A stretch of 64,000 nucleotides of DNA from contig DAIDGU010000076.1 in assembly GCA_027459785.1 (NCBI GenBank), forward strand, positions 30,727-94,726, written 5' to 3'. The DNA comes from Ktedonobacteria bacterium. Its GTDB lineage: Bacteria > Chloroflexota > Ktedonobacteria > Ktedonobacterales > JACDGC01. Positions 47,973 to 55,859 of this stretch are shown piece after piece (positions within the stretch are counted from its first letter, which is position 1; every line of letters starts with the position of its first letter). The position numbers and the translations under genes are program-made. The notes beneath the pieces were generated by a model. The model was not told where the DNA came from and ran no database searches. It worked only from the letters and a program-made list of their open reading frames with translations.

Positions 47973-48197
47973 CTGCTTTTCGCTTTCTCACCGCACAACG
48001 TTTTGGTCAAAAACCCATCTTTAAAGCCCTTCTTTCCTGATCATACCGCATGCGATCTCGACGGCTGACCAAGCGCGCTTGACCGCGCGGGCAAGTGTGA
48101 CAGTGCAGCAGTGGTGCGGGGCAGCCCAGATGATACGATGAAGGGCATGTGATTATAACGCTATGAATACCAGCGCGAAAGAAAGGCGGGCCGAACC

Positions 48198-49223
48198 ATG
48201 ACGACCTGGCGGGCTATGATCAAAGGCGATCCATTGCCCTGGTTGCTGGACGAAGAAACGCCAGCGGTGCGCCATCTGGCGCTACGCCAGCTCCTTGACC
48301 GGCCAGCGGATGCGCCGGAGGTGCGCCAGGCCCGCGCCGCCGCCATGCACGCTGACCCCATCGCCGCCATCCTGGCCGCGCAACAGCCGGAAGGCTATTG
48401 GGTCAAACCCGGCCCCGGCTATGCGCCCAAATATCGGGGAACCGTCTGGCAGCTTATCTTCCTCGACCAGTTGGGTGCCGACGGCGACGACGCGCGTGTG
48501 CAAGCGGCATGTGATTACATATTAGCTCACAGCCAGGCGAAGTCGGGGGGCTTCGCCGCGTGGCAGGGCGGGCAACGGGAAGACGCGCCCCCACCGCCAT
48601 CGCTGGCGCTGCATTGCTTGAATGGCAATCTGCTGCGGGCGTTGATCGGCTTCGGCAGGCTGGATGATGCGCGCGTGCAGCGGGCGATTGACTGGCAAGT
48701 TCACGCGATCACTGGCGAAGATTTCAGTGACTATTATCGTTCGGGGACCAGCGGGCCAGGCTTTCGCTGCGGCTCGAACGAATATCTCCCCTGCGCCTGG
48801 GGCGCGATCAAAGGGCTGTTGGCGCTGGCACGCCTCCCAGCCCACCAGCGCACCCCTCCCGTGGCACGCGCCATCCAGCAAGGTGTCGCCTTCCTCTTGG
48901 AATGTGACCCGCTCTCCGCCGCGTATCCTGCCGGTTGGGGCAACACGACGCCCAGCCCGGCCTGGTTCAAGCTGGGTTTCCCCTTGGGCTACAGCGCCGA
49001 CCTCCTCCAGAATCTCACGGTCCTGTGTGAACTGGGCCTGGCACACGATGCACGGCTCCAACCCGCCGTCACCTGGCTCCTGGGCAAGCAAGATGCCACC
49101 GGACGCTGGCGCAACGAGGCCGCCGCCAATGGCAAAACCTGGGGGAACATCGACCAGCAGGGCCAGGTAAGCAAGTGGGTGACGCTACGCGCCTGCACCG
49201 TCATCAAGGCGGTGTTTGGCTAG
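48198..49223 (+). CDS. Prenyltransferase/squalene-cyclase-like alpha/alpha-barrel protein
   Basis: 341 residues. Several repeats of the alpha/alpha toroid type, with Q-x-x-x-G-x-W-like motifs: ILAAQQPEGYWVKPGPGY, CDYILAHSQAKSGGFAAW, VTWLLGKQDATGRWRNEA. The length fits a single alpha/alpha barrel. The DxDD catalytic motif of squalene-hopene cyclase was not seen, so an actual cyclase activity is uncertain; proteins of this shape also bind or modify other ligands. It is monocistronic with ribosome site GGCGGGC. Confidence 0.7.
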   Translation: MTTWRAMIKGDPLPWLLDEETPAVRHLALRQLLDRPADAPEVRQARAAAMHADPIAAILAAQQPEGYWVKPGPGYAPKYRGTVWQLIFLDQLGADGDDARVQAACDYILAHSQAKSGGFAAWQGGQREDAPPPPSLALHCLNGNLLRALIGFGRLDDARVQRAIDWQVHAITGEDFSDYYRSGTSGPGFRCGSNEYLPCAWGAIKGLLALARLPAHQRTPPVARAIQQGVAFLLECDPLSAAYPAGWGNTTPSPAWFKLGFPLGYSADLLQNLTVLCELGLAHDARLQPAVTWLLGKQDATGRWRNEAAANGKTWGNIDQQGQVSKWVTLRACTVIKAVFG

Positions 49224-49463
49224 CATCTGCGTGCGCGGACGTTGGTGGGTTGTCCCACCCCTGTGATCTACTGCACCGCCTGGACCAGTCGGACACTCAG
49301 GCACGCCACTTGCAATAGGTTCAGCATGCAAACCGGCAACAGTCGCACAAGGTACTAGGGCATAATTGGTATCTTTGTCCTAATCGCTAGCCTGACGGTT
49401 CGCCCGCTGGTAGAATGAGGATAGAGCGTTTGTTCGTCGCTTGGGAGAGGGAAAGGAACCAAC

Positions 49464-49685
49464 ATGCTGACACTCACAGAAAAGATCGCCGCGATTCCCA
49501 CTGAGGTGCTGAGCGCGCCAGGGCGGGCGCTGCTGGATGAGATCGTGCAATTGAATACCGATTGGGCCGTTGATGTCGTGGCGCTCAATGGCCAGTGGTT
49601 TCTGGTGGAAAAGAATCACTTCGCGGACGATAAACTGACGCCAATCGAGGTCTTCGATCTGGAAGAAGCACAGTTGATCCCCTGA
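49464..49685 (+). CDS. Small conserved-looking protein, unknown
   Basis: 73 residues, amphipathic helix N-terminus (LTEKIAAIPTEVLSAPGRALLDEIVQL) and a beta-rich C-terminus ending DLEEAQLIP. A good AAAGGA ribosome site supports it. No family is recognised. The 240 bases before it show no other feature. Confidence 0.6.
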   Translation: MLTLTEKIAAIPTEVLSAPGRALLDEIVQLNTDWAVDVVALNGQWFLVEKNHFADDKLTPIEVFDLEEAQLIP

Positions 49686-49736
49686 AGCTTGCGTCAGTAT
49701 TGCATCACTAACTGCATGCTATCTAGCGGGAGATCT

Positions 49737-49765
49737 TTGGCGTAAGTCGCGTTTCTTGGTATACT
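49737..49765 (+). promoter_or_regulatory. Sigma70-type promoter for the lipoprotein gene
   Basis: TTGGCG (49737-49742), 17 bases, TATACT (49760-49765). The start codon is 33 bases downstream. Confidence 0.7.
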
Positions 49766-49797
49766 GAAGCGCGACTATTTCGATTAAGGAGACAGCG

Positions 49798-50310
49798 ATG
49801 AGGCAACGGTTCGTGGTGCTGGCGGGCATGCTGTGCCTGGCAGTTACGCTCGCGGCTTGTGATGTGGGAACATCAACAGGGGCATCTAATTCGTCGGGGA
49901 CAGCGGGGGCAACCTGCACGCCGACCGACCAGGACCAATATGTGTATCATCCCGACCGGCTGCAAGTGGTACAGAAATGCCTGCGTGTGACGGGCGTGAT
50001 CGATGTGGTGCGTAACGAGGCCGATGGGGATAAGCACATCCTCCTGCGACTCGATTCCCAGTTCCAGAACTTGCTTCAACCAGCCAACCAGGATGAGCGC
50101 GGCGACCTCGTCGTCGAGCCGGTCTGCGTGGGCCAGGTAACACAGAGCGATGCTCAAGCCACCTGTGCCGCCGATCCCGATCCTTTTTCACAAGCCCTGC
50201 CCACCGTCGGCGAACACGTGTGGATGGAAGGGCGCTATGTCTATGATGAGGACCACAACGGCTGGGCGGAGCTGCATCCGCTCTATCACTATGGGCAGGT
50301 CTCGCCATAG
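49798..50310 (+). CDS. Lipoprotein of unknown function
   Basis: 170 residues. The N-terminus MRQRFVVLAGMLCLAVTLAAC has a charged start, hydrophobic core and LAAC lipobox, so Cys21 is lipidated. The mature part begins with a Ser/Gly/Thr-rich linker and has beta-strand-rich segments with conserved-looking Cys (NCTP, KCL, VCVG, ATCAAD), probably forming disulfides. It resembles small OB-like lipoproteins (CLRVTGVIDVVRNEADGDKHILLRLD; HVWMEGRYVYDEDHNGWAELHP). Ribosome site AAGGAGA. No partner gene is evident. Confidence 0.75.
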   Translation: MRQRFVVLAGMLCLAVTLAACDVGTSTGASNSSGTAGATCTPTDQDQYVYHPDRLQVVQKCLRVTGVIDVVRNEADGDKHILLRLDSQFQNLLQPANQDERGDLVVEPVCVGQVTQSDAQATCAADPDPFSQALPTVGEHVWMEGRYVYDEDHNGWAELHPLYHYGQVSP

Positions 50311-50311
50311 T

Positions 50312-50427
50312 GGCCCCACCCCCAACCCCCTCCGCGGATGGAGAGGGGGCGACGCGGGCGCGATGCATCGCGCCCATACAACGGGGCGCGGGGTCTGTTG
50401 CTCGTGGGGCGGACATTCCTGTCCGCT
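50312..50427. repeat. Composite of three hairpin repeats after the lipoprotein gene
   Basis: In order: the G-rich hairpin (50312-50349, inverted relative to the copy in the clpB leader), the perfect 20-base palindrome GGGCGCGATGCATCGCGCCC (50356-50375) and GGCGGACA-TTCC-TGTCCGCT (50408-50427). Confidence 0.9.
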
Positions 50428-50469
50428 GGCACCACTCCGCTGTCGTGCGCCCCATGCATAGCACGCCGT

Positions 50470-50862
50470 TTATGCCGGCAGGGGACGCAGCCGTTTACGC
50501 AGCCATGCCACGAAAGCGGTGATCGTGGTGGCGCGCGTCACCAGCGCCTCGATCTGCCGGCCAAATTCTCCTGGGGCGCTATCGATGAAGTAGCCATTGA
50601 TTTTGAGAAATATCGTGCCAGCGGCGAGCGCGGTGCGCTTGTTGCCATCCATAAAAGCATGCGCACGTGCGATGCCTTCGATCAGCAAGGCGGCTTGCGT
50701 TACGAGATCGGCTTGTTCATAATGCGATGCCGCTTGCGGACGCATAAGGGCGCTTTCCAGAATATTTTCATCGAGCACCTGAGATGCCTGTTTCATCTCT
50801 TGCATGATGTAAGCATTAAGCGCGATGACATCCAGGGCGGCAAGGTAACGTATCGAACTCAT
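50470..50862 (-). CDS. doc: Doc-type toxin (Fic family)
   Basis: 130 residues. HAFMDGNKRTAL is the Fic motif (H-x-F-x-x-G/D-N-K-R), with the Lys typical of Doc, which phosphorylates elongation factor Tu. LIEGIARAHAF precedes it. It follows the AbrB-type antitoxin by 6 bases. The overall length matches Doc. Confidence 0.92.
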   Translation of the reverse strand: MSSIRYLAALDVIALNAYIMQEMKQASQVLDENILESALMRPQAASHYEQADLVTQAALLIEGIARAHAFMDGNKRTALAAGTIFLKINGYFIDSAPGEFGRQIEALVTRATTITAFVAWLRKRLRPLPA

Positions 50863-50868
50863 GTTTCA

Positions 50869-51084
50869 TCAATGCTCAGCGAGATAGTCATAATCAGCAG
50901 CGTAACGCTCCCGCGACCACGTATATACCTCTGCGATATCTGGCGGCAGGGTGGGCGTCACCTGGAGCTTGCGCACTTCAATCGCCACGAGATCATTCTC
51001 GTGCAATCCCAACCGCTCGATCTCCTCTTTCGGGATCGTCACGACAAAGCTGTTACCAACCTGGCGCACCTTTTGCATCAACAT
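50869..51084 (-). CDS. AbrB/MazE-type antitoxin
   Basis: 71 residues. MQKVRQVGNSFVVTIPKEEIERLGLHENDLVAIEV is the swapped-hairpin AbrB DNA-binding fold. The C-terminal 30 residues would bind the Doc toxin. Start after AGGAGG. It is the first gene of the toxin-antitoxin operon and probably binds the operator at 51128-51154. Confidence 0.9.
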   Translation of the reverse strand: MLMQKVRQVGNSFVVTIPKEEIERLGLHENDLVAIEVRKLQVTPTLPPDIAEVYTWSRERYAADYDYLAEH

Positions 51085-51127
51085 CGCTGAGCCTCCTGGG
51101 GCTTACACGCTTGAAATGGATCATTGT

Positions 51128-51154
51128 GTATATACTGCATACAGGAGTATATAC
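51128..51154 (-). promoter_or_regulatory. Operator candidate of the toxin-antitoxin operon
   Basis: GTATATACT (51128-51136), 9 bases, AGTATATAC (51146-51154): perfect 9-base arms, about 45 bases before the antitoxin start. AT-rich sequence also fits a promoter here. Confidence 0.65.
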
Positions 51155-51397
51155 TTCGTACACTGTGAGCAGTATAACATACTTTACATGGTGGATGCAA
51201 GACACTTACAGACCACGGTGTAAAGCAATTAACTTCAGTCCGCGACGGCGGACTTTGTCGCCGCTAGGCGCTTAGGCGCGCAAATGGTTTCAATCACTAC
51301 CGCCCGCTCTCTTTCGTTACGCCATGGTCTGTAAAACGCTAACAGTGTCAGCAAGAGGTGGTGCCAGGACCATTCGGGCTATTTCGCCGCTTGCCCC

Positions 51398-51426
51398 TTG
51401 CAATTTGGATGCAGACATGGTAGAAT
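51398..51426 (+). promoter_or_regulatory. Promoter of the T-box/tRNA/leuS transcript
   Basis: TTGCAA (51398-51403), 17 bases, TAGAAT (51421-51426). It precedes the T-box Stem I by about 26 bases. No other promoter is visible between it and leuS. Confidence 0.7.
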
Positions 51427-51634
51427 GATGAGGCAATCGCAAATCGTGGTTGCGCGGGAGTAGTACGTTGGCTGCTCACCTCCTCAGAGAGTCGCCGGTT
51501 GGTGCAAGGCGGCGCAGGTGACGCGAACCGAACTCGCCCGTGTTATCCCCGTTCCGGTGAAGCCGTGTGCCAAGCTGGGGCCGCCTGACGAGCGTTAGCG
51601 CGTCGCAAAGTGGATGAGCCGATCCGCCGTCTTT

Positions 51635-51710
51635 GGGCCTGTGGCGCAGCTGGGAGCGCGTCTGCATGGCATGCAGAAGGTCAGGGGTTCGAGCCCCCTC
51701 AGGTCCACCA
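51635..51710 (+). tRNA. tRNA-Ala(GGC)
   Basis: 76 bases including an encoded CCA. Acceptor GGGCCTG pairs with CAGGTCC (one G-U). The anticodon arm is TCTGC-ATGGCAT-GCAGA, anticodon GGC. The T arm is CAGGGGTTCGAGCCCCCTC. The discriminator is A. It is cradled between U-rich linkers TCTTT and TCGTTTTC at the end of the T-box Stem III helix. Confidence 0.95.
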
Positions 51711-51766
51711 TCGTTTTCCGGTGGTCGCTCATCAACATTGGGTGGTACCGCGCAAGTCGCTTCAAG

Positions 51767-51805
51767 CGTCTTTCGTCCCGATTCTGGGATGGAAGGCGTT
51801 TTTTT
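51767..51805 (+). terminator. Intrinsic terminator of the T-box leader
   Basis: CGTCTTTCGTCCC pairs with GGGATGGAAGGCG over 13 pairs (three wobbles), loop GATTCT, then seven T. The TCGTCCC strand also forms the antiterminator with the T-box motif, so the two structures exclude each other. Confidence 0.9.
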
Positions 51806-51901
51806 GTTGGCGAAAAAGGGCCGTTCGCACCCGAAGGCCAGATACATTTAGAGAAAGTGAAAGCAAATCATGATGCGTCATATGTATCTCATCCTTAGCT
51901 A

Positions 51902-52077
51902 GGGGATGGTCTCGCCTAATGCCCATCGCCCCATCCCCTGAATGCATCCGATCCTTGGGCATATTGTGGCAGCATCCCCGCACAGGTGGGTGGCGGATAG
52001 GAACGTTCACGCCCCGCTTCTGTAGGGGCAATCCCTTGTGGTTGCCCTGGCGCGGGTGGCGGACAGGAATGTCCGCC
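51902..52077. repeat. Hairpin repeats between the T-box terminator and leuS
   Basis: The 293 bases between terminator and start codon hold GGGGATGG/CCATCCCC (51902-51909, 51931-51938), GGGCAA-N10-TTGCCC (52026-52047) and GGCGGACAGGAATGTCCGCC (52058-52077). The last ends 4 bases before the GAGGAG ribosome site. Confidence 0.85.
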
Positions 52078-52098
52078 CTACGAGGAGTACGAATCAAC

Positions 52099-54714
52099 AT
52101 GACAACATCATCACAAGCGCAACCAAACACATCTCAGGGGCAGAGCGACGACCGCTATCGCCCTGGGGATATCGAGCCGAAGTGGCGCGCGACCTGGGCG
52201 CGTGAACACCTGGGAACGACGGCGGATCACGTCCCTGGCAAAGAGAATTATTACAGCCTGGTGATGCTGCCCTATCCATCGGGCGACCTGCACATCGGCC
52301 ATTGGTACAACTACACCGGCCACGATGCCTTCAGTAAATATATGCGCATGCGCGGCTATAACGTCATGCAGCCGATCGGCTTTGACGCCTTCGGCCTGCC
52401 AGCGGAAAACGCCGCCATCAAGCGCAACGTGCAGCCGCGCGACTGGACGCTGTCGAACATCGCCAACATGCGCGAGCAACTGAAGCTGATGGGCGCGACA
52501 TGGGACTGGTCGCGCGAGATCGTCTCGTGCCTGCCGGATTATTATCAATGGTCCGAATGGCTGTTCCTGCAATTCTACAAGGCGGGCCTGGCCTATCGTG
52601 CCAAAGCGCCGGCCAATTGGTGTTCGACTTGCAACACAACGCTGGCGAATGAGCAAGTGGTGAACGGGCGCTGCGAACGCTGCGGCACGCTGGTCATCCG
52701 TAAAGAGATCGACCAGTGGCTGTTCCGCATCACCAAGTATGCCGATGAACTGCTGAACTTCGACGGCATAGACTGGCCCGAAAAAACTGTCACCATGCAG
52801 CGGAACTGGATCGGGCGCAGCGAGGGCGCGGAGATCCGCTTCACGGCCCAGGTGAAACGCGCCAAAGCTGTAGGGGCGCGATTGATCGCGCCCGAAGGGG
52901 CTGCGCTGGCGGACAGGAATGTCCGCCCCACGGCAGAGGCCTATGAGACGGTGGAGATTCCCGTCTTCACGACGCGGCCCGACACGATCTTCGGCGTAAC
53001 GTTCTTCGTGCTGGCCCCGGAGCATCCGCTGGTGGAACGCATTACGATCCCCCAGCGCAAGCGCCAGGTGCGCGCGTATGTCGAGGCTGCGCGCCACGCG
53101 ACGGAGATCGAGCGGCAAAGCACGGAGCGCGCGAAAACCGGCGTTTTCACCGGCGGCTATGTGACGAACCCGATCAGCGGCGCGCAAGTTCCTGTGTGGG
53201 TGGCAGACTACGTGCTGATGAGCTATGGTCACGGCGCGGTGATGGGCGTCCCTGCGCACGACCAGCGCGACTTTGAGTTCGCCCGCAAGTATAAGCTGCC
53301 GATCCGCCAGGTGATTTGCCCGGAGGGCGAGGAACCGTCGGATACGGCAACGTGGTCAGCGGCGCGCGGGGCCGTCGGGCAACTGATCAACTCCGGTCCC
53401 TTTGACGGCACGCCGGCCAGTGAGGCCAAGAGTGCGATCATCGCCGAATTGGAAGAGCGCGGCGTCGGCCAGGCCACGGTGACGTATCGCCTGCGCGACT
53501 GGCTGATCTCGCGCCAACGCTTCTGGGGCGCGCCGATCCCGATCATCTATTGCCCGGAACACGGCACGGTGCCGGTGCCGGAAGATCAACTGCCCGTACT
53601 GCTGCCGGACTACGTCGAGTTCAAGCCAACGGGTGAATCGCCGCTGAAATACGTGCCGGAGTTTTATGAGACGACCTGCCCGATCTGCGGCGGCCCGGCC
53701 ACGCGCGAGACCGACACGTTGGATGGCTTCATCTGCTCGTCGTGGTACTTCCTGCGCTACTGTGATCCGCAGAACACGCAGGCGGCGTGGTCGCCGGATA
53801 AGATCGCCGATTGGATGCCGGTCGATATGTATAATGGCGGCCCGGAGCATGCCGTGATGCACCTGCTGTATGCGCGCTTCTTCACGAAGGCGCTGCGCGA
53901 CATGGGGCTGGTGGAGTTCGGTGAGCCGTTCACGCGGCTGTTCCACCAGGGCATGGTGCTGGGGCCGGATGGGCAAAAGATGTCGAAATCGCGCGGCAAC
54001 GTCATCGCGCCGGACGAGGTGGTGGCGAAGTATGGCGCAGACGCGGTGCGCTGCTACCTGATGTTCATGGGACCGTTCGACCAGGGCGGCCCGTGGAACA
54101 ACCAGGGCATCGAGGGCATTGCACGCTACCTGCACCGGATGTGGGCGCTGGTGACGACGGCCCCCCCTGCATCCAACCGTGGGGCGGACATTCCTATCCG
54201 CCAGGCTGAGGATAGTTCGGCATCCGATCTGGCGCGGTTGCAGCATAAGACGATCAAGCGCGTGGGGGAGCATTATGCGCACCTGCGTTTCAACACCGCG
54301 CTGGCGGCGCTGATGGAGCTGACCAACGGGCTGAGCGCGGCGCGCGATAGCGGCGATGCGGCGCAACATCCCGCCGATTTCGCCGCCGCCATTGATGCAT
54401 TGATCCTGCTGCTGGCCCCGCTGGCCCCATATGTCACAGAGGAACTGTGGCACCGGCGCGGCCACACCGGCAGCGTCCACCACGCGGCCTGGCCGGACTA
54501 TGACGAGGCGCTGACCTTCGACAGCGTCATCACCGTGCCGGTGCAGGTGAACGGCAAACTGCGCGCGACCATCGCCATGCCGGCGGACGCCGACGAGGGC
54601 GACATCCGCGCCGCCGCCGAGGCCGAGCCGAAGGTGCAAGCGCACATCGCCGGCAAGACGATCCGCAAGGTCGTCTATGTCCCCGGCAAGCTGATCAACT
54701 TCGTCGTAGGGTAA
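52099..54714 (+). CDS. leuS: Leucyl-tRNA synthetase
   Basis: 871 residues. HIGH is in [17 protein letters not shown], the zinc-ribbon-like Cys pairs are WCSTCNT and CERCGT, the CP1 editing domain contains [14 protein letters not shown] and the TTRPDT threonines, and KMSKSRGNV ends the Rossmann core. The anticodon and C-terminal domains follow. It charges tRNA-Leu. Start ATG 52099 after GAGGAG, placing it downstream of the T-box leader; a frame open to 51919 is made of leader repeats. Residues about 256-285 and 688-706 are encoded by dispersed hairpin repeats inserted in frame. Confidence 0.97.
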   Translation: MTTSSQAQPNTSQGQSDDRYRPGDIEPKWRATWAREHLGTTADHVPGKENYYSLVMLPYPSGDLHIGHWYNYTGHDAFSKYMRMRGYNVMQPIGFDAFGLPAENAAIKRNVQPRDWTLSNIANMREQLKLMGATWDWSREIVSCLPDYYQWSEWLFLQFYKAGLAYRAKAPANWCSTCNTTLANEQVVNGRCERCGTLVIRKEIDQWLFRITKYADELLNFDGIDWPEKTVTMQRNWIGRSEGAEIRFTAQVKRAKAVGARLIAPEGAALADRNVRPTAEAYETVEIPVFTTRPDTIFGVTFFVLAPEHPLVERITIPQRKRQVRAYVEAARHATEIERQSTERAKTGVFTGGYVTNPISGAQVPVWVADYVLMSYGHGAVMGVPAHDQRDFEFARKYKLPIRQVICPEGEEPSDTATWSAARGAVGQLINSGPFDGTPASEAKSAIIAELEERGVGQATVTYRLRDWLISRQRFWGAPIPIIYCPEHGTVPVPEDQLPVLLPDYVEFKPTGESPLKYVPEFYETTCPICGGPATRETDTLDGFICSSWYFLRYCDPQNTQAAWSPDKIADWMPVDMYNGGPEHAVMHLLYARFFTKALRDMGLVEFGEPFTRLFHQGMVLGPDGQKMSKSRGNVIAPDEVVAKYGADAVRCYLMFMGPFDQGGPWNNQGIEGIARYLHRMWALVTTAPPASNRGADIPIRQAEDSSASDLARLQHKTIKRVGEHYAHLRFNTALAALMELTNGLSAARDSGDAAQHPADFAAAIDALILLLAPLAPYVTEELWHRRGHTGSVHHAAWPDYDEALTFDSVITVPVQVNGKLRATIAMPADADEGDIRAAAEAEPKVQAHIAGKTIRKVVYVPGKLINFVVG
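52874..52927. repeat. Two hairpin repeats inserted in frame in leuS (editing domain)
   Basis: GGGCGCGATTGATCGCGCCC (52874-52893) and GGCGGACAGGAATGTCCGCC (52908-52927). They are in the same order as the composite at 50356-50427 and read as residues such as [19 protein letters not shown]. Confidence 0.9.
54183..54202. repeat. Hairpin repeat inserted in frame in leuS (before anticodon domain)
   Basis: GGCGGACA-TTCC-TATCCGCC, one mismatch, read as RGADIPIRQ. It is in opposite orientation to the copy at 52908 and therefore in another reading frame of the element. Confidence 0.85.
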
Positions 54715-54929
54715 CAGATGGGAGCGGTGGGGCAGATGGCTTTCCCCGCCGCTCCCGCGCTGATCGCACCTATCCCGAATGTATCTAACCCGAATGTATC
54801 TAACAGTATACACATCCCACAAAGCGGACTTCGGCACAACTCATGCGTAAACGAAGGGCTGGATAGGGAATCCGTGTCAGCGCCATCCTGAAGGTACGGG
54901 GTGTCGCCCAGTTCAGAGGAGGAACCTCA

Positions 54930-55163
54930 ATGCTTTTCGTCCAAGCCCACCTCACCGCGTTCATCGCCGCCGTCAGTGACCGCCTGGCGCTCGCCCACCG
55001 TCGCGCCCAGGCCGGCCAAGGTCTGGTAGAATATGCCCTGATTATCGCGGCAGTCGCCATCGCCGCCATCGTGGTGCTGGGCCTGCTCAGCGGCCAGATC
55101 AACAAAACCTTCTCATCGATCTCCAGCAGCCTGCCCAACCTGGCTCCGACCCCGACGCCGTGA
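54930..55163 (+). CDS. Flp-family type IVb pilin
   Basis: 77 residues. A charged leader (1-28) ends at the prepilin peptidase site GQ-GLVEYALIIAAVAIAAIVVLGLLSG, with the Glu at position +5 of the mature helix as in Flp pilins. The tail is Ser/Pro-rich. It would be assembled by a Tad system, none of whose other genes lie in this window. Ribosome site GAGGAGG. Confidence 0.9.
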   Translation: MLFVQAHLTAFIAAVSDRLALAHRRAQAGQGLVEYALIIAAVAIAAIVVLGLLSGQINKTFSSISSSLPNLAPTPTP

Positions 55164-55209
55164 TCTTCGTGGGCGCGGCATGGTGCGCCTGCCCGCATCC
55201 TTGCCGCCA

Positions 55210-55845
55210 TCAACTCGTCGGGATCTCGTTTTCTGCCTTAAGTTTCAGTTCGTCCAGCGCGGCTTGGAGGAAGCGTTGGGCGGCGTTGCCCTCGGCCCGC
55301 CAGGGCGGCGGTGGAACCGAGATGTTCGTTGCGATGTGCAACGTGCGCTCGTGGGCGAAAGGCAAGACGCGCCAGACACGGCGGAGGCCGTTTTGGACGA
55401 GCGCCGGTTCACCGTCCAGTTGGTGCGCCGGGCCGGGCAGCGCCGCGAACCACAGGTTCGGGATCAGCGTCTTCGATGGCAGCGCTAGATCGATCAGACC
55501 ATAGGCGCGCAGCACATCGTAGGCGTCGTCCACACAATTGCGTTGCAGGAAGATGTACGGCTGCTGGCCGATCCAGGCGATCACCCGCCGAGCGGCACGG
55601 GGCGCGGGATGTTCCACCGGCAGCACCTTATAGGCGTCATAGTGCCACTGCGCCATCGCGCTGACGGGATCAAGCGTATCCTTGGTCCAAAAGTCCATAT
55701 CTTTAGGGGTGGCTTCGGGCAACCCATGCACGTTTTCCACCGAACCGGCGTTGAACCAACCAGTACGATATTCAAATGCCCAGCCCACATGTCCCAGATG
55801 AAATGCGCCCTCATAGCGCACGAACACCATCGCCCGCAAGGTCAT
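55210..55845 (-). CDS. Permuted papain-fold (NlpC/P60- or LRAT-like) candidate
   Basis: About 211 residues from the ATG at 55845, after GGAGGTGG. HLGHVGWAFEY gives a His early and FLQRNCVDDAYDVLRAYG gives a Cys at about residue 113 at the head of a helix. That order (His before Cys) is the circular permutation of the papain-like fold seen in LRAT/NlpC-like families. No signal peptide is visible, so it is probably cytoplasmic. The assignment rests on this pattern only. Confidence 0.5.
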   Translation of the reverse strand: MTLRAMVFVRYEGAFHLGHVGWAFEYRTGWFNAGSVENVHGLPEATPKDMDFWTKDTLDPVSAMAQWHYDAYKVLPVEHPAPRAARRVIAWIGQQPYIFLQRNCVDDAYDVLRAYGLIDLALPSKTLIPNLWFAALPGPAHQLDGEPALVQNGLRRVWRVLPFAHERTLHIATNISVPPPPWRAEGNAAQRFLQAALDELKLKAENEIPTS

Positions 55846-55859
55846 TGCAACCACCTCCG

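Larger units (their letters stand above)
51453..51805 (+). ncRNA. T-box leader of leuS with a tRNA gene in Stem III
   Basis: Stem I base is CGCGGG (51453-51458) with CCCGTG (51537-51542). The specifier loop has AGTA (51459) on one side and GAA-CTC-G (51530-51536) on the other, so the specifier reads CUC, Leu. AGAGAG (51486) and the apical hairpin GTCGCC...GGCGGC (51491-51513, loop GGTTGGTGCAA) are typical. Stem II material follows to about 51610. GATGAGC (51613-51619) and CCGCCG then pair with CGGTGG and GCTCATC (51719-51733), 15 bp with two bulges. The T-box TGGGTGGTACCGCG (51739-51752) and the terminator come last. The bulge UGGU suits a discriminator A. The tRNA-Ala at 51635-51710 occupies the tip of Stem III. 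Confidence 0.88.

Noticed and set aside
51635..51710. An ordinary stand-alone tRNA gene upstream of a separate leader
   Set aside because: No promoter or terminator separates it from the T-box halves, and helix strands on both sides pair around it.
51919..52098. In-frame upstream extension of leuS
   Set aside because: The extension is made of dispersed repeats, has no synthetase similarity and lacks a ribosome site; GAGGAG fits the ATG at 52099.
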